64,000 bases of DNA from CBDCMJ01 sp965224325 (GTDB lineage Bacteria; Chloroflexota; Dehalococcoidia; Lucifugimonadales; UBA3495), in NCBI GenBank assembly GCA_965224325.1, contig CBDCYT010000001.1:211839-275838 (forward strand), in the 5' to 3' direction. The translations under genes were made by a program, and so were the position numbers. Of this stretch, positions 45,946 to 55,085 are shown in pieces. The notes under the pieces were generated by a model. The model made no database searches. It was not told where the DNA came from and worked only from the letters and a program-made list of their open reading frames with translations. Positions within the stretch are counted from its first letter, which is position 1; the number at the start of each line of letters is the position of its first letter.

Positions 45946-46962
45946 GTGCGCGTGCTCTATCACCTCACCGCCAACGACTTGAAAAACATCCCTGAGGAGG
46001 CGCGCTGGGCGGAATCCGCCGGCTACGACGGGGTCTGCACGTCGGAGACGGCCCACGACCCTTTTCTTCCTCTTCTGCTGGCTGCCGGCGCCACTTCCCG
46101 GGTGACTCTGGACACTCGCGTGGCCATCGCCTTTCCCCGGTCCCCCATGGTGGTAGCCTATACGGCCATGGACCTTCAGAGCTATTCCGGAGGGCGGTTT
46201 CGCCTTGGTCTGGGCACACAGGTGAAGGGCCACATTGAACGGCGCTTCTCGACAAATTGGACTTCTCCCGGCCCTAGATTGCGGGAGTACGTCCGGTCGT
46301 TACGCGCCATCTGGGAAAGTTGGCAAGAAGGAAAGAAGCTTGACTTCCACGGGGACTATTACAACTTCTCGCTCATGACTCCCTTCTTCAGCCCCGGCCC
46401 CATCCCAGTGGGTCCGCCTCCGGTGAACATCAGCGCTCTTAATCCCTACAACTGCCAGGTTGCCGGCGAGGTTTGCGACGGATTGGCCCTCCACCCCATT
46501 ACCTCTGCCAAATACCTGGCCGAAGTCATCAAGCCCAACATCTTGAAAGGGGCCCGGAAAGCCGGACGCAGCCTTGGCGACGTTTCTCTAAATGGAGGCG
46601 GCTTTGTGATCACCGGGCCGAACCAACAGGCCATCGACACCAAGAAAGAAGCGGTTAGACGCCAGATCGCGTTCTATTTCTCCACTAGGACCTATTTCCC
46701 GGTTCTGGAGGTCCATGGCATCCAGGACGTAGGCCAGCGGCTCCACGAGATGTCGCTCAAGGGTCAATGGGACCGGATGACCGGACTGGTGACCGAAGAG
46801 ATGCTGGACTTATTCGCAATCGTGGGCGCGTATGATGAGGTGGCGGAGAGAATAAAGCTCCGGTTCGGTGGGCTGCTGGACGAGGTGGTCCTGAGCGTAG
46901 GCGACGGCGCAACGGATGATCAAGGCGCCATCAGGAAGATCGTCCAAGAGTTGAAAGATTAA
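45946..46962 (+). CDS. LLM-class F420/FMN-dependent oxidoreductase
   Basis: A 338-residue luciferase-like enzyme starting VRVLYHLTANDLKNIPEEARWAESAGYDGV from a GTG. The barrel core VAIAFPRSPMVVAYTAMDLQSYSGGRFRLGLGTQ near 70-100 is typical of the F420-dependent TIGR03617-like group, though FMN use cannot be excluded. It lies downstream of the CoA-transferase pair on the same strand. Its stop overlaps the convergent hydrolase stop by three bases at a TTAA. Confidence 0.9.
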   Translation: MRVLYHLTANDLKNIPEEARWAESAGYDGVCTSETAHDPFLPLLLAAGATSRVTLDTRVAIAFPRSPMVVAYTAMDLQSYSGGRFRLGLGTQVKGHIERRFSTNWTSPGPRLREYVRSLRAIWESWQEGKKLDFHGDYYNFSLMTPFFSPGPIPVGPPPVNISALNPYNCQVAGEVCDGLALHPITSAKYLAEVIKPNILKGARKAGRSLGDVSLNGGGFVITGPNQQAIDTKKEAVRRQIAFYFSTRTYFPVLEVHGIQDVGQRLHEMSLKGQWDRMTGLVTEEMLDLFAIVGAYDEVAERIKLRFGGLLDEVVLSVGDGATDDQGAIRKIVQELKD

Positions 46963-47798
46963 GCAGGCCGCTGGGCCCAGCGGCCTGCTTCAACAGCCGT
47001 GAGGAAGTCCGACACCGTGCGGTTGAACAGGTCCGGCTCCTCCAGGTTGATGGCGTGGCCGCTCTGGGGGAACACTGCCAACCCGGACTTGGGGATCTTC
47101 CGCTTCATGAATATGGCGGGCTCGACGCAAGGGTCGTCTTCATCTCCAATCAGAATCAGCGTGGGCACTTGCGACTCGCACAGCTTGTCCTCCAGAGCGA
47201 AGATGGTCGGGCGCTTCATCACAAAGCCTTCATACGTCAGCGCCGATCCCAAAGCCGAGTGGGCCGCCAGCAGGCGCAAAAACTCGTCAAATCCCTTGGG
47301 GTCTTTGCGCAGAAGTTGCACCCTCGTTTCTGACCTGCCGTAGTCATTAGCGACCGGCTCCATTCCCTCGGAAAGCAGCCGGTCGGCCAGGGCCTGGCCG
47401 TTGGCCAGAAACGCATCCCGGTCGGTGCTGCCCGTGCCAGCCGAGGCGATTATCAACGACCGGGCCATTTCCGGGTGAGCGATGCCAAAGTTTAGGGTGG
47501 CGGCGCCCCCCATGGACAGCCCTCCGACGTGGGCTTGGTCGATACCGAGGTGCCGCAACAGAAGGTACAGGTCGTTAACCACGTGTTCCGTGGAGTATGC
47601 CCCGGGATCGGTGGGCACGTCGGACGGGGGCCACCCTCTGGCGGAGTAGGTAATAACTTGGTAGCGCCGAGAGAAAAACCTGACCTGATTCTCCCAACTT
47701 TCGAAGGAGCCTCCGAACTCATGGCTCCACACCAGGGGAAATCCCTGGCCAGTCACCTCGTAATATATTTCAACCCCGTCGGCTGAGAACTTGGGCAT
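46959..47798 (-). CDS. Alpha/beta hydrolase
   Basis: A 279-residue alpha/beta hydrolase with PLVWSHEFGGSFESWENQ near 20, the nucleophile elbow GGLSMGG near 92, an Asp in LIGDEDDPCVEP near 218 and a His in FPQSGHAINLEEP near 245. The G-x-S-M-G-G form and size fit the 3-oxoadipate enol-lactonase/esterase branch. The last codons are part of a 30-bp palindrome. The LLM gene at 47832 is 33 bp upstream on the same strand, so they probably form a two-gene unit. Confidence 0.88.
   Translation of the reverse strand: MPKFSADGVEIYYEVTGQGFPLVWSHEFGGSFESWENQVRFFSRRYQVITYSARGWPPSDVPTDPGAYSTEHVVNDLYLLLRHLGIDQAHVGGLSMGGAATLNFGIAHPEMARSLIIASAGTGSTDRDAFLANGQALADRLLSEGMEPVANDYGRSETRVQLLRKDPKGFDEFLRLLAAHSALGSALTYEGFVMKRPTIFALEDKLCESQVPTLILIGDEDDPCVEPAIFMKRKIPKSGLAVFPQSGHAINLEEPDLFNRTVSDFLTAVEAGRWAQRPA
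46961..46990. terminator. Bidirectional terminator palindrome
   Basis: A perfect 30-bp palindrome (AAGCAGGCCGCTGGG followed by its complement) starts inside the shared stop codons of two convergent genes and lies within the last codons of the minus-strand hydrolase. It has little T-run. Its strength and position suggest termination or blocking in both directions. Confidence 0.65.
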
Positions 47799-47831
47799 CT
47801 CTCGCCTCCACCTGAATTGGCAATGGGGATC

Positions 47832-48791
47832 TCAGATCTGGGGCCACACCTCGGTGGCGAATTCCTCCATCCGTTCCAGCACCTCGCCCATATCCTGGGT
47901 TTGACGGACAAAGTCGAACACCAACGACCCAACGCCTATCTGCTCGTATTGGCGAATGTCGGAGGCAATCTCGCCGGCGGCGCCCACGAAGAGCGTCCTT
48001 TCCCCGCTGGGGCCGCCTCCATTCCTCTGGAGCTGGAACTGATGGGTCCGGTAGATAACCTCGATTTCGGCCGGGTCCCGGTTAAAGCGACGGGCGTAGG
48101 CCGCCAGCCGCGCTAACCCGGCCTTGAGCTGCTCAGGCGTTCCCATGGGGAAGGTAGGGTTGGAACCCAGGGGATACCAGCCGTCGGCCAGCTCGGCGGT
48201 GCGCCGCAGCGCCGGTCTGCTCTCTCCTCCCACCCAGATGGGCGGGTGAGGCTTCTGCACCGGCTTGGGCAAGAAGCTAATGTTGTCGAACTTGACGTAC
48301 TTACCCTCAAAACTTGGGTCGTCGCTGGTCCATAGCTCTTTGAAAGCCCGGATGTATTCGTCGGTTACCGCTCCCCTTTCTTCAAAGGGAGGCAGTCCTA
48401 GCGCTTCGAACTCTTCCCGCATCCAGCCAACGCCTACGCCTACGACCAACCGGCCGTTGGACAGCACGTCCAAGGTGGCCAAAGCCTTAGCCGCCACCAG
48501 TGGATTGCGATGAGGAACGATGATTACACTGGTCGCCAAGCGAATACTGGTGGTCTGGCCAGCCAGGAAGGACAGCAAGGTGAGCTGTTCCATCGACTCG
48601 CCTGAAGGGGAGCCGGGAAACTCGCCGCTCTCAGTGTAGGGATACGGCGAGGAGATGCTCCGGGGCACCAGGATGTGGTCTCCGGTATAAAGAGTATCGT
48701 ATCCCAGTTCCTCGCCTTTCCTTGCTAAGGTGCCCAGCCGTTCCGGTGTGGCCAACGGTCCCCGGCCCGGCAGCGTAAAGCCGTATTTCAT
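47832..48791 (-). CDS. LLM-class F420-dependent oxidoreductase
   Basis: A 319-residue luciferase-like enzyme starting MKYGFTLPGRGPLATPERLGTLA. It carries YDTLYTGDHILVP near 34, LATSVIIVPHRNPLVAAKALATLDVLSNGRLVVGVGVGW near 85-120 and the family-typical PPIWVGGESRPALRR near 195. This pattern matches Rv2161c-like F420-dependent LLM proteins. AGGAGGC precedes the ATG. It sits upstream of the hydrolase and may supply its substrate, which is an inference from spacing. Confidence 0.92.
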   Translation of the reverse strand: MKYGFTLPGRGPLATPERLGTLARKGEELGYDTLYTGDHILVPRSISSPYPYTESGEFPGSPSGESMEQLTLLSFLAGQTTSIRLATSVIIVPHRNPLVAAKALATLDVLSNGRLVVGVGVGWMREEFEALGLPPFEERGAVTDEYIRAFKELWTSDDPSFEGKYVKFDNISFLPKPVQKPHPPIWVGGESRPALRRTAELADGWYPLGSNPTFPMGTPEQLKAGLARLAAYARRFNRDPAEIEVIYRTHQFQLQRNGGGPSGERTLFVGAAGEIASDIRQYEQIGVGSLVFDFVRQTQDMGEVLERMEEFATEVWPQI

Positions 48792-49038
48792 GATAAAGCC
48801 TCCTGCATAACCCCGCGCTAGATCGATACGGAACTGGCGAAGCCGCCAACGTCTGGGCAGGGGAGCACGCGCAGTTGGAAATCTACCCGCTCACTTCTGA
48901 CGACCCTAGCCCGGTTTGGGTTGTGCCGCATTCCCTCGCCGCCAATGCGCACACAATACGCCCAGAACTGCCGCGACCGTTAGAACTAAGCAACGAGGCC
49001 GCAGGCGCTTGCGGTGGACGGGGGCGCCGGATGAAAGA

Positions 49039-49407
49039 TCAATCTGCCAAGGGGACGATTATGGTAACCCTGGTTTCAGTGCCCACCACTCGAGTGGTGT
49101 GGCCCTGGCCGGTCAAGTCTTCGGCCAGCAACACGGTGCCGGGGCCGCACCGTAGCACCGTGCCATCCCCAGTCCCCAACTCCAACTCACCGGCGATGGT
49201 AATGGTGTATTGGCGCCGGGGAGCGCAATGGTAGTCCAGGAAATAGCCGGGTTCGTTGCGCCGGATGGTTATGCCGGTGGCCGACTCCAAAGCCGTGCCC
49301 TGTCCGTGGGCGCCCTCAGTATCAACAAAAGGATTCCAGTCGGGCTGGAACTCCTCGATGTGGGATTGACCGTCGTCACCACTGTATACCCTTAGAAAGG
49401 TGGGCAT
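49039..49407 (-). CDS. Small cupin-domain protein
   Basis: A 122-residue single-domain cupin: FLDYHCAPRRQYTITIAGELELGTGDGTVLRCGPGTVLLAEDLTGQGH. Conserved cupin motif 1 has His and Glu (H56 and E70 or E72) and motif 2 has a His near 100. Metal binding is likely but the activity is unknown. GGAGGTAATCGG before the ATG at 49407 decides the start. It stands alone. Confidence 0.78.
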   Translation of the reverse strand: MPTFLRVYSGDDGQSHIEEFQPDWNPFVDTEGAHGQGTALESATGITIRRNEPGYFLDYHCAPRRQYTITIAGELELGTGDGTVLRCGPGTVLLAEDLTGQGHTTRVVGTETRVTIIVPLAD

Positions 49408-49846
49408 CCGATTACCTCCAGCAAGAACCTCAAATAAACGCCATCTGTCTCTCAGTCTAGTCCGACGGGCAGTCACCGCGTCCATCATGGGCAATCTCGA
49501 CGCGGTTAGCCCCTACCGATGCAGCAAAGCTCCCCACCGTCGGTATCGTGGTAATAGTACATTATTTACGATGGGCGTCAAGAAACGATCAGTTAAATAG
49601 CGTTCTACTAATTGCATTCTACGTCCCGGGTATCAGGGGCAATTGGACCGGCTCAATAGCCAGTGGGAAGGGAGCAATTCCCGAACCGGCGGAGCAACCC
49701 CGCCCGTTGAATCAGGGGCTTCGCGCCATAGATGGCTCTATTGGCGGTGCAGTCGCGAGCGGCCAATGGGAGTTGTTGACGACTAAAGGTTGATATTGGT
49801 TGGAGATAGCGCAGGGTCTAGCGATGCTGCCGCTACCGTGAGCGCC
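49408..49846. other. Gene-free stretch
   Basis: I see no gene, RNA or repeat that I can support in this interval between the cupin and the squalene-synthase-family gene. Confidence 0.4.
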
Positions 49847-50935
49847 CTACAGGGCTTCTTCCACCCGGCGGCGGAGACGCCCGATCCAAAACCGCAGCAG
49901 CCGGTCCGAATAGGCCGTCGGCCAGGACATAGCCAGGACCTGGTACACCCAGCGGCGGCTAACCCGGGAAGGACAGGCGGGGTCCAGCCAGCGAGGATTC
50001 TCCGCAAGGCGGCCCAAGGTCGCCAGCCCAATCAGTAGGGGCCACAACACCGCCAGCCGGAGGCGTAAGCAGCGTCTTGGGATGGCCAGCAGGTATTCTT
50101 CGGCGGTGCGGTAATACTCTAGAGTCCGCTTAATCCACTCCACCAAAAGCGGGCGGGCAGAGTCTCCGAGGCTGGGGTCCAGCAATTCCTCCGCCGACAA
50201 CCCAACGCCGGACAGGTCTGACTGGGGAAGATAGCAACGCCCCATGCGCAGGTCTCCGGGCACGTCTCGCAGCACGTTGGTCAATTGCAAGGCTTTACCG
50301 AAACCGGCGCCGGCCAATGCCATATTCTCCCGGTCCCACTCGCGGAGGGCCGGAAGATGGGCCATGCTGATCTCCGTCCAGAATTCCCCCACACAGCCGG
50401 CCACCAGATAAGCGTACCGGTCCAACTCGTCCCCGTCGTTCAACGACCCCACTGATCCTGAGTTTTCTGACGGGAATTTGTCCAGGTCTTCATCCATGCC
50501 GCGGGTGAGTGTCACTACCACAGAGCGCACCAAGCCCACGTCCGGCTCCGGCGTAATTTCTAGTAGAGAAAAGGCCTCGGGTAAGACATTAAGCAAGGCC
50601 CGTTCCGCAGGGAGGGACTGATTGCCGGTCAGTGCCCGGGCGATGCTTTGGAGAGGTTCCAGGCGGGCAGGTCCCTCTACCTGCTGCCGGAAAACCAGCA
50701 GAAGCTCCCGGCGTTGGCCCGGGGGGACAAGCTTGGAATCGGAGATGGTGTCGGCTGCCCGGGCTAACAAGTAGGCCAAGCCCACGGGTTGCCGCAGGTT
50801 GCCGGGCAGCACCCTAAGCGTTAAGTAAAAGCTCCTGGATACACCCCGCAACAAGTCTTCTAGCAGACGTTTCCGCTGAAGACGAGTCACAGTGGGAAGT
50901 GCATCGCCGGTTGTGGGACCTGGACCTTTTGCCAT
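49847..50935 (-). CDS. Squalene/phytoene synthase-family protein
   Basis: A 362-residue head-to-head prenyl synthase. The first Asp-rich motif is DTISD (62-66) and the second is in LTNVLRDVPGDLRMGRCYLP near 222-240. The conserved SRSFYLTLRVLP at the start and the hydrophobic C-terminal segment near 300-320 recall eukaryote-type squalene synthases more than HpnC/HpnD. It probably makes squalene or a C30 relative, feeding hopanoid or sterol synthesis together with the HpnB-type gene at 14731. ThiI lies 92 bp upstream on the same strand. Confidence 0.87.
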   Translation of the reverse strand: MAKGPGPTTGDALPTVTRLQRKRLLEDLLRGVSRSFYLTLRVLPGNLRQPVGLAYLLARAADTISDSKLVPPGQRRELLLVFRQQVEGPARLEPLQSIARALTGNQSLPAERALLNVLPEAFSLLEITPEPDVGLVRSVVVTLTRGMDEDLDKFPSENSGSVGSLNDGDELDRYAYLVAGCVGEFWTEISMAHLPALREWDRENMALAGAGFGKALQLTNVLRDVPGDLRMGRCYLPQSDLSGVGLSAEELLDPSLGDSARPLLVEWIKRTLEYYRTAEEYLLAIPRRCLRLRLAVLWPLLIGLATLGRLAENPRWLDPACPSRVSRRWVYQVLAMSWPTAYSDRLLRFWIGRLRRRVEEAL

Positions 50936-51027
50936 GCCAACCGCTTGGGTTTTGTCCTGTATCCTTAGGAGGTCAACTTCAGGAGTCCAACTTCCGGGTA
51001 GTGCGGCCCCAGGATGGGAGTTGCCGG

Positions 51028-52212
51028 TCAGAAAACCAGCTCCCCTTTGGCCGGTGAGGCATACTGCCTGCTCTCGGCGGCGCCCAGCGCCGCTTGGACC
51101 AACTCATCTACAGGCAGGCCAGACTCCATCTTGGACACCAAATCGGGTTGCGCGCGCGTCTCGGGATGCCGTGGCACGAACAGACGGCAACAGTCCTGGT
51201 CGGGCTGTATGGATATGGGGAAGGTGCCAATAGCCCGGGCCATATTGACGATTTCTTCTTTATTAAACCCTATCAACGGACGCAGAACAGGGATGTCCGC
51301 CACTTGATCTATGGCAGCGATGTTATCCAAAGTTTGGGAACTGACCTGGCCGCAGCTTTCCCCGGTAATCGTGGCCTTCGCTCCCCATGCGCGGCCCAAG
51401 GCCTGGGCAATTCGCAACATGAACCGCCGGTAGAGTATCACCCGGTACGCGGGTGGAGTGGACACGATGATAGTTTTCTGTATGTCTCCCAAGGGCACCA
51501 GGGTCAGGCTGGAGGTATATTGATGCCGGGTCAGATGGTGGGTCAGCTCGACCGCTTTTTCTATGGACGACCGGTCCACTAGAGGATAGCTGTGAAAGTG
51601 AACAAAGTGGACCCGGCAACCACGCTTCATCATCTGCCAGGCCGCCACCGGCGAATCGATGCCTCCGGAGAGCAGGCACGTCACCTCCCCGCTCACTCCA
51701 ACGGGCAGCCCGCCGTGGCCCGGTGTCTCCTCAAAGTGGACGTATATCCCGATGGGCAGCACTTCAAGAGAAATCTGAAGCTCCGGGTTGGTCAAGTCAA
51801 CCCTGGCGCCGGTGATATCCTTAACGTAGGCCCCCAGGTCACGGTTGATTTCCTCGGACGTTACAGGAAACCTTTTGTCGGCCCGGTTGGCCCTAATGCT
51901 AAACGACTCAAATTGCCGGTCCCCTATCAACGAAGGCAGGGCCTTTTTAACTTCTGCCAGGTCCTGCGGCAAGCTATAGGCCTTGAAGAACTTGGCCACA
52001 CCGAAGCATTGCTCCACTCGACCCCGGACCGCCGGCCAAGAAGCCTCGTCCTCCAAAGTCAACCCCACCGTCATGTGTTCACGCCAAATAGATTGCACAC
52101 CTGTTTCCAAGGTAGCCGTGCGCAAATTATTGACAAGCTTGCGCATGAACCACGGCCGGTTTTTACCTTTGAGGGCTAACTCGTGAGTTTTGACGATCAC
52201 ATGCGGATTCAT
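51028..52212 (-). CDS. thiI: tRNA 4-thiouridine synthetase ThiI
   Basis: ThiI activates U8 of tRNAs for sulfur transfer and can also serve thiamine thiazole synthesis. The N-terminal ferredoxin-like and THUMP domains (about 1-165) are followed by the PP-loop LLSGGIDSPVAAW near 180 and the adenylation region ATITGESCGQVSSQTLDN near 280. The 394 residues lack a rhodanese extension, so sulfur must be delivered by a separate protein. A Cys pair, DQDCCRLF near 343, is visible. Confidence 0.93.
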   Translation of the reverse strand: MNPHVIVKTHELALKGKNRPWFMRKLVNNLRTATLETGVQSIWREHMTVGLTLEDEASWPAVRGRVEQCFGVAKFFKAYSLPQDLAEVKKALPSLIGDRQFESFSIRANRADKRFPVTSEEINRDLGAYVKDITGARVDLTNPELQISLEVLPIGIYVHFEETPGHGGLPVGVSGEVTCLLSGGIDSPVAAWQMMKRGCRVHFVHFHSYPLVDRSSIEKAVELTHHLTRHQYTSSLTLVPLGDIQKTIIVSTPPAYRVILYRRFMLRIAQALGRAWGAKATITGESCGQVSSQTLDNIAAIDQVADIPVLRPLIGFNKEEIVNMARAIGTFPISIQPDQDCCRLFVPRHPETRAQPDLVSKMESGLPVDELVQAALGAAESRQYASPAKGELVF

Positions 52213-52522
52213 AAGGACATATTACACCATCCAGCGTCGCGACCAAGGCTCTTATTGAAGCAGTGGTTGCTACAACCATTGGCCATCAGAGTCGTCAGAG
52301 AAGAGCGGCAGCCGATATTAGCCCGTTTCGTGCCTCACGTCAGCGTTTCCCGTCTCCGTAGTTGTTAACGGCCCTTGACAACAAGCCCCTTGGGGCGGAG
52401 AAGGAGTAGGTGCGGTGGTGGACGACCGCGGAAGTTGCTCCGGCTCTATTTGATCAAGTGATGGGAGTATCTAACCAGGGTGTTTTACCCCAGGGGATTT
52501 TAATTATGTGCCGCCCGTCATA

Positions 52523-52700
52523 CCCGCCGCTCACCCGTCTTTCCCATGAGGCTTGTCCCCGACCCCGATCGGGGAGCGGGAATCCATCCCGCCGCTCACC
52601 CGTCTTTCCCACGAAACGTGTCCCCGACTCCGATCGGGGAGCGGGAATCCATCCCGCCGCTCACCCGTCTTTCCCGCGAAAGCGGGAATCCATGCGGTCT
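52523..52700. repeat. Tandem 65-bp repeat with CGGGAATCCAT palindromes
   Basis: Units starting CCCGCCGCTCACCCGTCTTT begin at 52523, 52588 and 52653, an exact 65-bp period; the third is partial. Each contains CCCCGAxxCCGATCGGGG and ends GCGGGAATCCAT, so it can fold. There are no spacers of differing sequence, so it is not CRISPR. The flanking DNA, 52213-52522 and 52701-53100, shows no gene. Confidence 0.75.
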
Positions 52701-53103
52701 TGATGTTGGACTGCCATTGAACAAGCCCAAAGTGTATGGGGAAACAGAAGTTGTCGCGAAAACTAAAAGGCCCCCCGTCCTAAACTCCCGACACCTCGCC
52801 CTTGCCCTCTCCGGCGACCACTCCCTACGCTGCTAATAGGCAGCTATTAGCACCCTGCCAAATCTACCACCGCCACTGAGGCCATGGCTCACAATGGCTC
52901 ACAACGGCCCTGAAATAAAAAACTCCGGCCTCTCCCCACGCCGGCAATCGACTCTCCCCGTTCTCCCGGCCGCGCCCTCCATTGCCCAGGCCACCCGCCT
53001 CTCCAGAGTGGGCCGCCGCACTTTGCACCGTTGGCTCCAGGACCCCCCGCAGCGCCGAAAGTGGAGCTGCTATCACCCATCGGACTACCTAAACGGCGAC
53101 CGC

Positions 53104-53154
53104 TTGTCCACCGGTTCAGATAGCTTGTCCACGAGATATCCCCACTTATCAACC
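53104..53154 (+). promoter_or_regulatory. DnaA-box array (candidate oriC)
   Basis: Three 9-mers resembling TTATCCACA, namely TTGTCCACC (53104), TTGTCCACG (53125) and TTATCAACC (53146), are spaced exactly 21 bp apart in one orientation, two helical turns. They lie 10 bp past the dnaA stop codon. The array next to dnaA suggests the chromosomal origin, but an unwinding element was not identified. Confidence 0.6.
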
Positions 53155-53163
53155 GGTTGGAGC

Positions 53164-54579
53164 CTAAGCCGTTTGGCTGGCGCCCACCTTGAAAATGGCC
53201 TCCTTAATGGTCAGAACGTCTTGGCGCAACTGCCTGTCTTCGTTTACCTCGCCATTGATTTTCCCCGCTCCGTAGATAACCGTGGCGTGGTCCCTCCCAC
53301 CCAGAAGGCGGCCGACCTGGGTGGGAGACATCTCCAACTCGTAAATCAGCAGATACATGGTAATCTGGCGAGCCAGGGCGATTTTCTGAGTGCGGCTTCT
53401 GCCCAGGAGATCTCCGGGGGTTAACCTGTAGTGGCGAGAGACCTCGTCGATAATCCGTTGCGGGTCTATGGTGTGTCTGGCTACGTCGGAGGTCAGATCG
53501 TCCAAAATCCGAGAAGTAGCCTCCAGCGTAATGGGAGAATTCATGGTCTGAGTGAACGCAAAAATGCGATTGAGGCAACCCTCCAACTCCCGGACATTCT
53601 TCTGGACTCGCTTGGCGATCAACTCGATTACACTCCCTTCCAGGGCAATCCCACGTTGATCAGCCTTGGTCGCCAGTATGGCCATGCGCGTTTCCAGGTT
53701 GGGTGGCTGAATGTCAGCGGTCAAACCCCACTCGAAGCGGGACCGCATGCGGTCCTCAAGAAGGGCTAGGGCCCGGGGAGGTCGGTCGGAAGTAATCACC
53801 ACTTGATTGCCTGAGTTGTGCAAATCATTGAACGTGTGGAAAAACCCCTCGTGAGTCTGTTCTTTGCCACTCAAGAACTGGATGTCGTCCATCAACAATA
53901 CCTGCACGCTGCGGTACCTATGCCGGAAATCCTCGGTGTTGTTGTAGCGGATCGCCGAGATAAATTCATTGGTGAATTGTTCTGACGTGGCGTAAAGAAC
54001 GGAGAATCCCCGGGAGACGCATACGTGGCCAATGGCGTGAAGCAGATGGGTTTTGCCCAATCCGACGCCCGAATATAAGAACAACGGGTTATAGCCTCGG
54101 CCAGGGGCCTCGGCCACGGCGAGGGCTGCGTTATAGGCCAAGTGATTTGACGACCCCACCACGAAAGAGTCGAAGGTGTACTTTGGGTTGAGATTAGGCG
54201 TCTGCTCACGGCGCCCATGGGCAGTTGAGCTTAGCTCATCCCCAGAAGATGCCCCGGGAGATGCCCCTGAAGATGATTGATGGGCAGTGTCGAGGCTGAA
54301 GGCAGGGCCAGGCTGCTGATTGATGCCGTTCTTCACCTGAAAACGGATGTCCAATGACTGCTGGGTAATTTTCTCCACTGTCTTCTGGATGGACTGGTAC
54401 ATGCGGCGTTCCAGCCATGCAACAGCAAAGGGCGTCCGCACTTCTACGACTAGGGAATGACCGTCGCAGCTGATCGCTTCTGTTTGCTTCAACCACGTTT
54501 CGAAGGTGGGGCGAGGCAATTGCAATTGAAGTTCACCCAGAACCGCCCTCCAGATTTCTCGGACCGCTGCTTGGTCCAT
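53164..54579 (-). CDS. dnaA: Chromosomal replication initiator DnaA
   Basis: DnaA binds DnaA boxes and opens oriC. The 471-residue protein has domain I (about 1-80), a Ser/Gly-rich linker (about 95-125), the AAA+ domain with Walker A SGVGLGKTHLL near 170 and Walker B LLMDDIQFL near 230, and domain IV with the box-binding GGRDHATVIYG near 430. The start MDQAAVREIWRAVLGELQLQ at 54579 follows GGGGGAGG. DnaA boxes lie directly downstream, not upstream, of the gene. Confidence 0.96.
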   Translation of the reverse strand: MDQAAVREIWRAVLGELQLQLPRPTFETWLKQTEAISCDGHSLVVEVRTPFAVAWLERRMYQSIQKTVEKITQQSLDIRFQVKNGINQQPGPAFSLDTAHQSSSGASPGASSGDELSSTAHGRREQTPNLNPKYTFDSFVVGSSNHLAYNAALAVAEAPGRGYNPLFLYSGVGLGKTHLLHAIGHVCVSRGFSVLYATSEQFTNEFISAIRYNNTEDFRHRYRSVQVLLMDDIQFLSGKEQTHEGFFHTFNDLHNSGNQVVITSDRPPRALALLEDRMRSRFEWGLTADIQPPNLETRMAILATKADQRGIALEGSVIELIAKRVQKNVRELEGCLNRIFAFTQTMNSPITLEATSRILDDLTSDVARHTIDPQRIIDEVSRHYRLTPGDLLGRSRTQKIALARQITMYLLIYELEMSPTQVGRLLGGRDHATVIYGAGKINGEVNEDRQLRQDVLTIKEAIFKVGASQTA

Positions 54580-54844
54580 GGTACACCTACCTCCCCCACG
54601 CCCATCATAGCGTGTAATCTTGGGATACGAACTCCCACTCAACCGCCTGGCCTACCCTCGCACCCCAAGAACTTACCGTGCAGCGGGCAACAACCGGGAC
54701 CGCATAATTCAACGTGCAGAGTCTAATCCACGCCTAACAGGATTATGTCAATGGGGAAATCTATGAATTTTGTGAACAATTTTCCCGGGCGTCCCACCCA
54801 CAGATATAAAACGCCGGCGGAGCCGCGGAGGGCGGACTCCCGAT

Positions 54845-54873
54845 TTGCGGGGGCTGGCCGAGGCATATATAAT
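54845..54873 (+). promoter_or_regulatory. Promoter of the dehydrogenase-complex operon
   Basis: TTGCGG (54845-54850), a 17-bp spacer and a perfect TATAAT (54868-54873) lie about 210 bp upstream of the E1 alpha start. The leader has GC-rich inverted segments around 54890-54950. No recognised riboswitch was found in the leader, and nothing else is seen in 54580-54844. Confidence 0.6.
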
Positions 54874-55085
54874 CAGGGCCGTCATCTTTGAGGGGGAGAG
54901 TCCCCTCGGCGATTTGTACCGAGGCGAAATATTCCGCCGTCGCCGGAAGTCTCCAGCCTCTGAAGAGAACAACCCCGCCGGATTTGTGGCCTATTAGCAA
55001 ACCCGCGTTGAGCCGTGCAAGGGGCGCCGAGGCGGCCCATATTCCTATTTTTCAGGCTGTTTCTCAGTCTATTGGGGGCAACGTT

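Noticed and set aside
52523..52700. CRISPR array
   Set aside because: The units repeat along their full 65 bp with no variable spacers, and no cas gene is present.
52894..53424. A 176-codon plus-strand frame next to dnaA
   Set aside because: Half is antisense to dnaA and the rest covers the DnaA-box region; it has no family signal.
54880..55085. N-terminal extension of E1 alpha or a riboswitch in its leader
   Set aside because: The extra codons do not look like an E1 domain and follow directly after the promoter. No TPP or other known riboswitch motif could be matched by eye.
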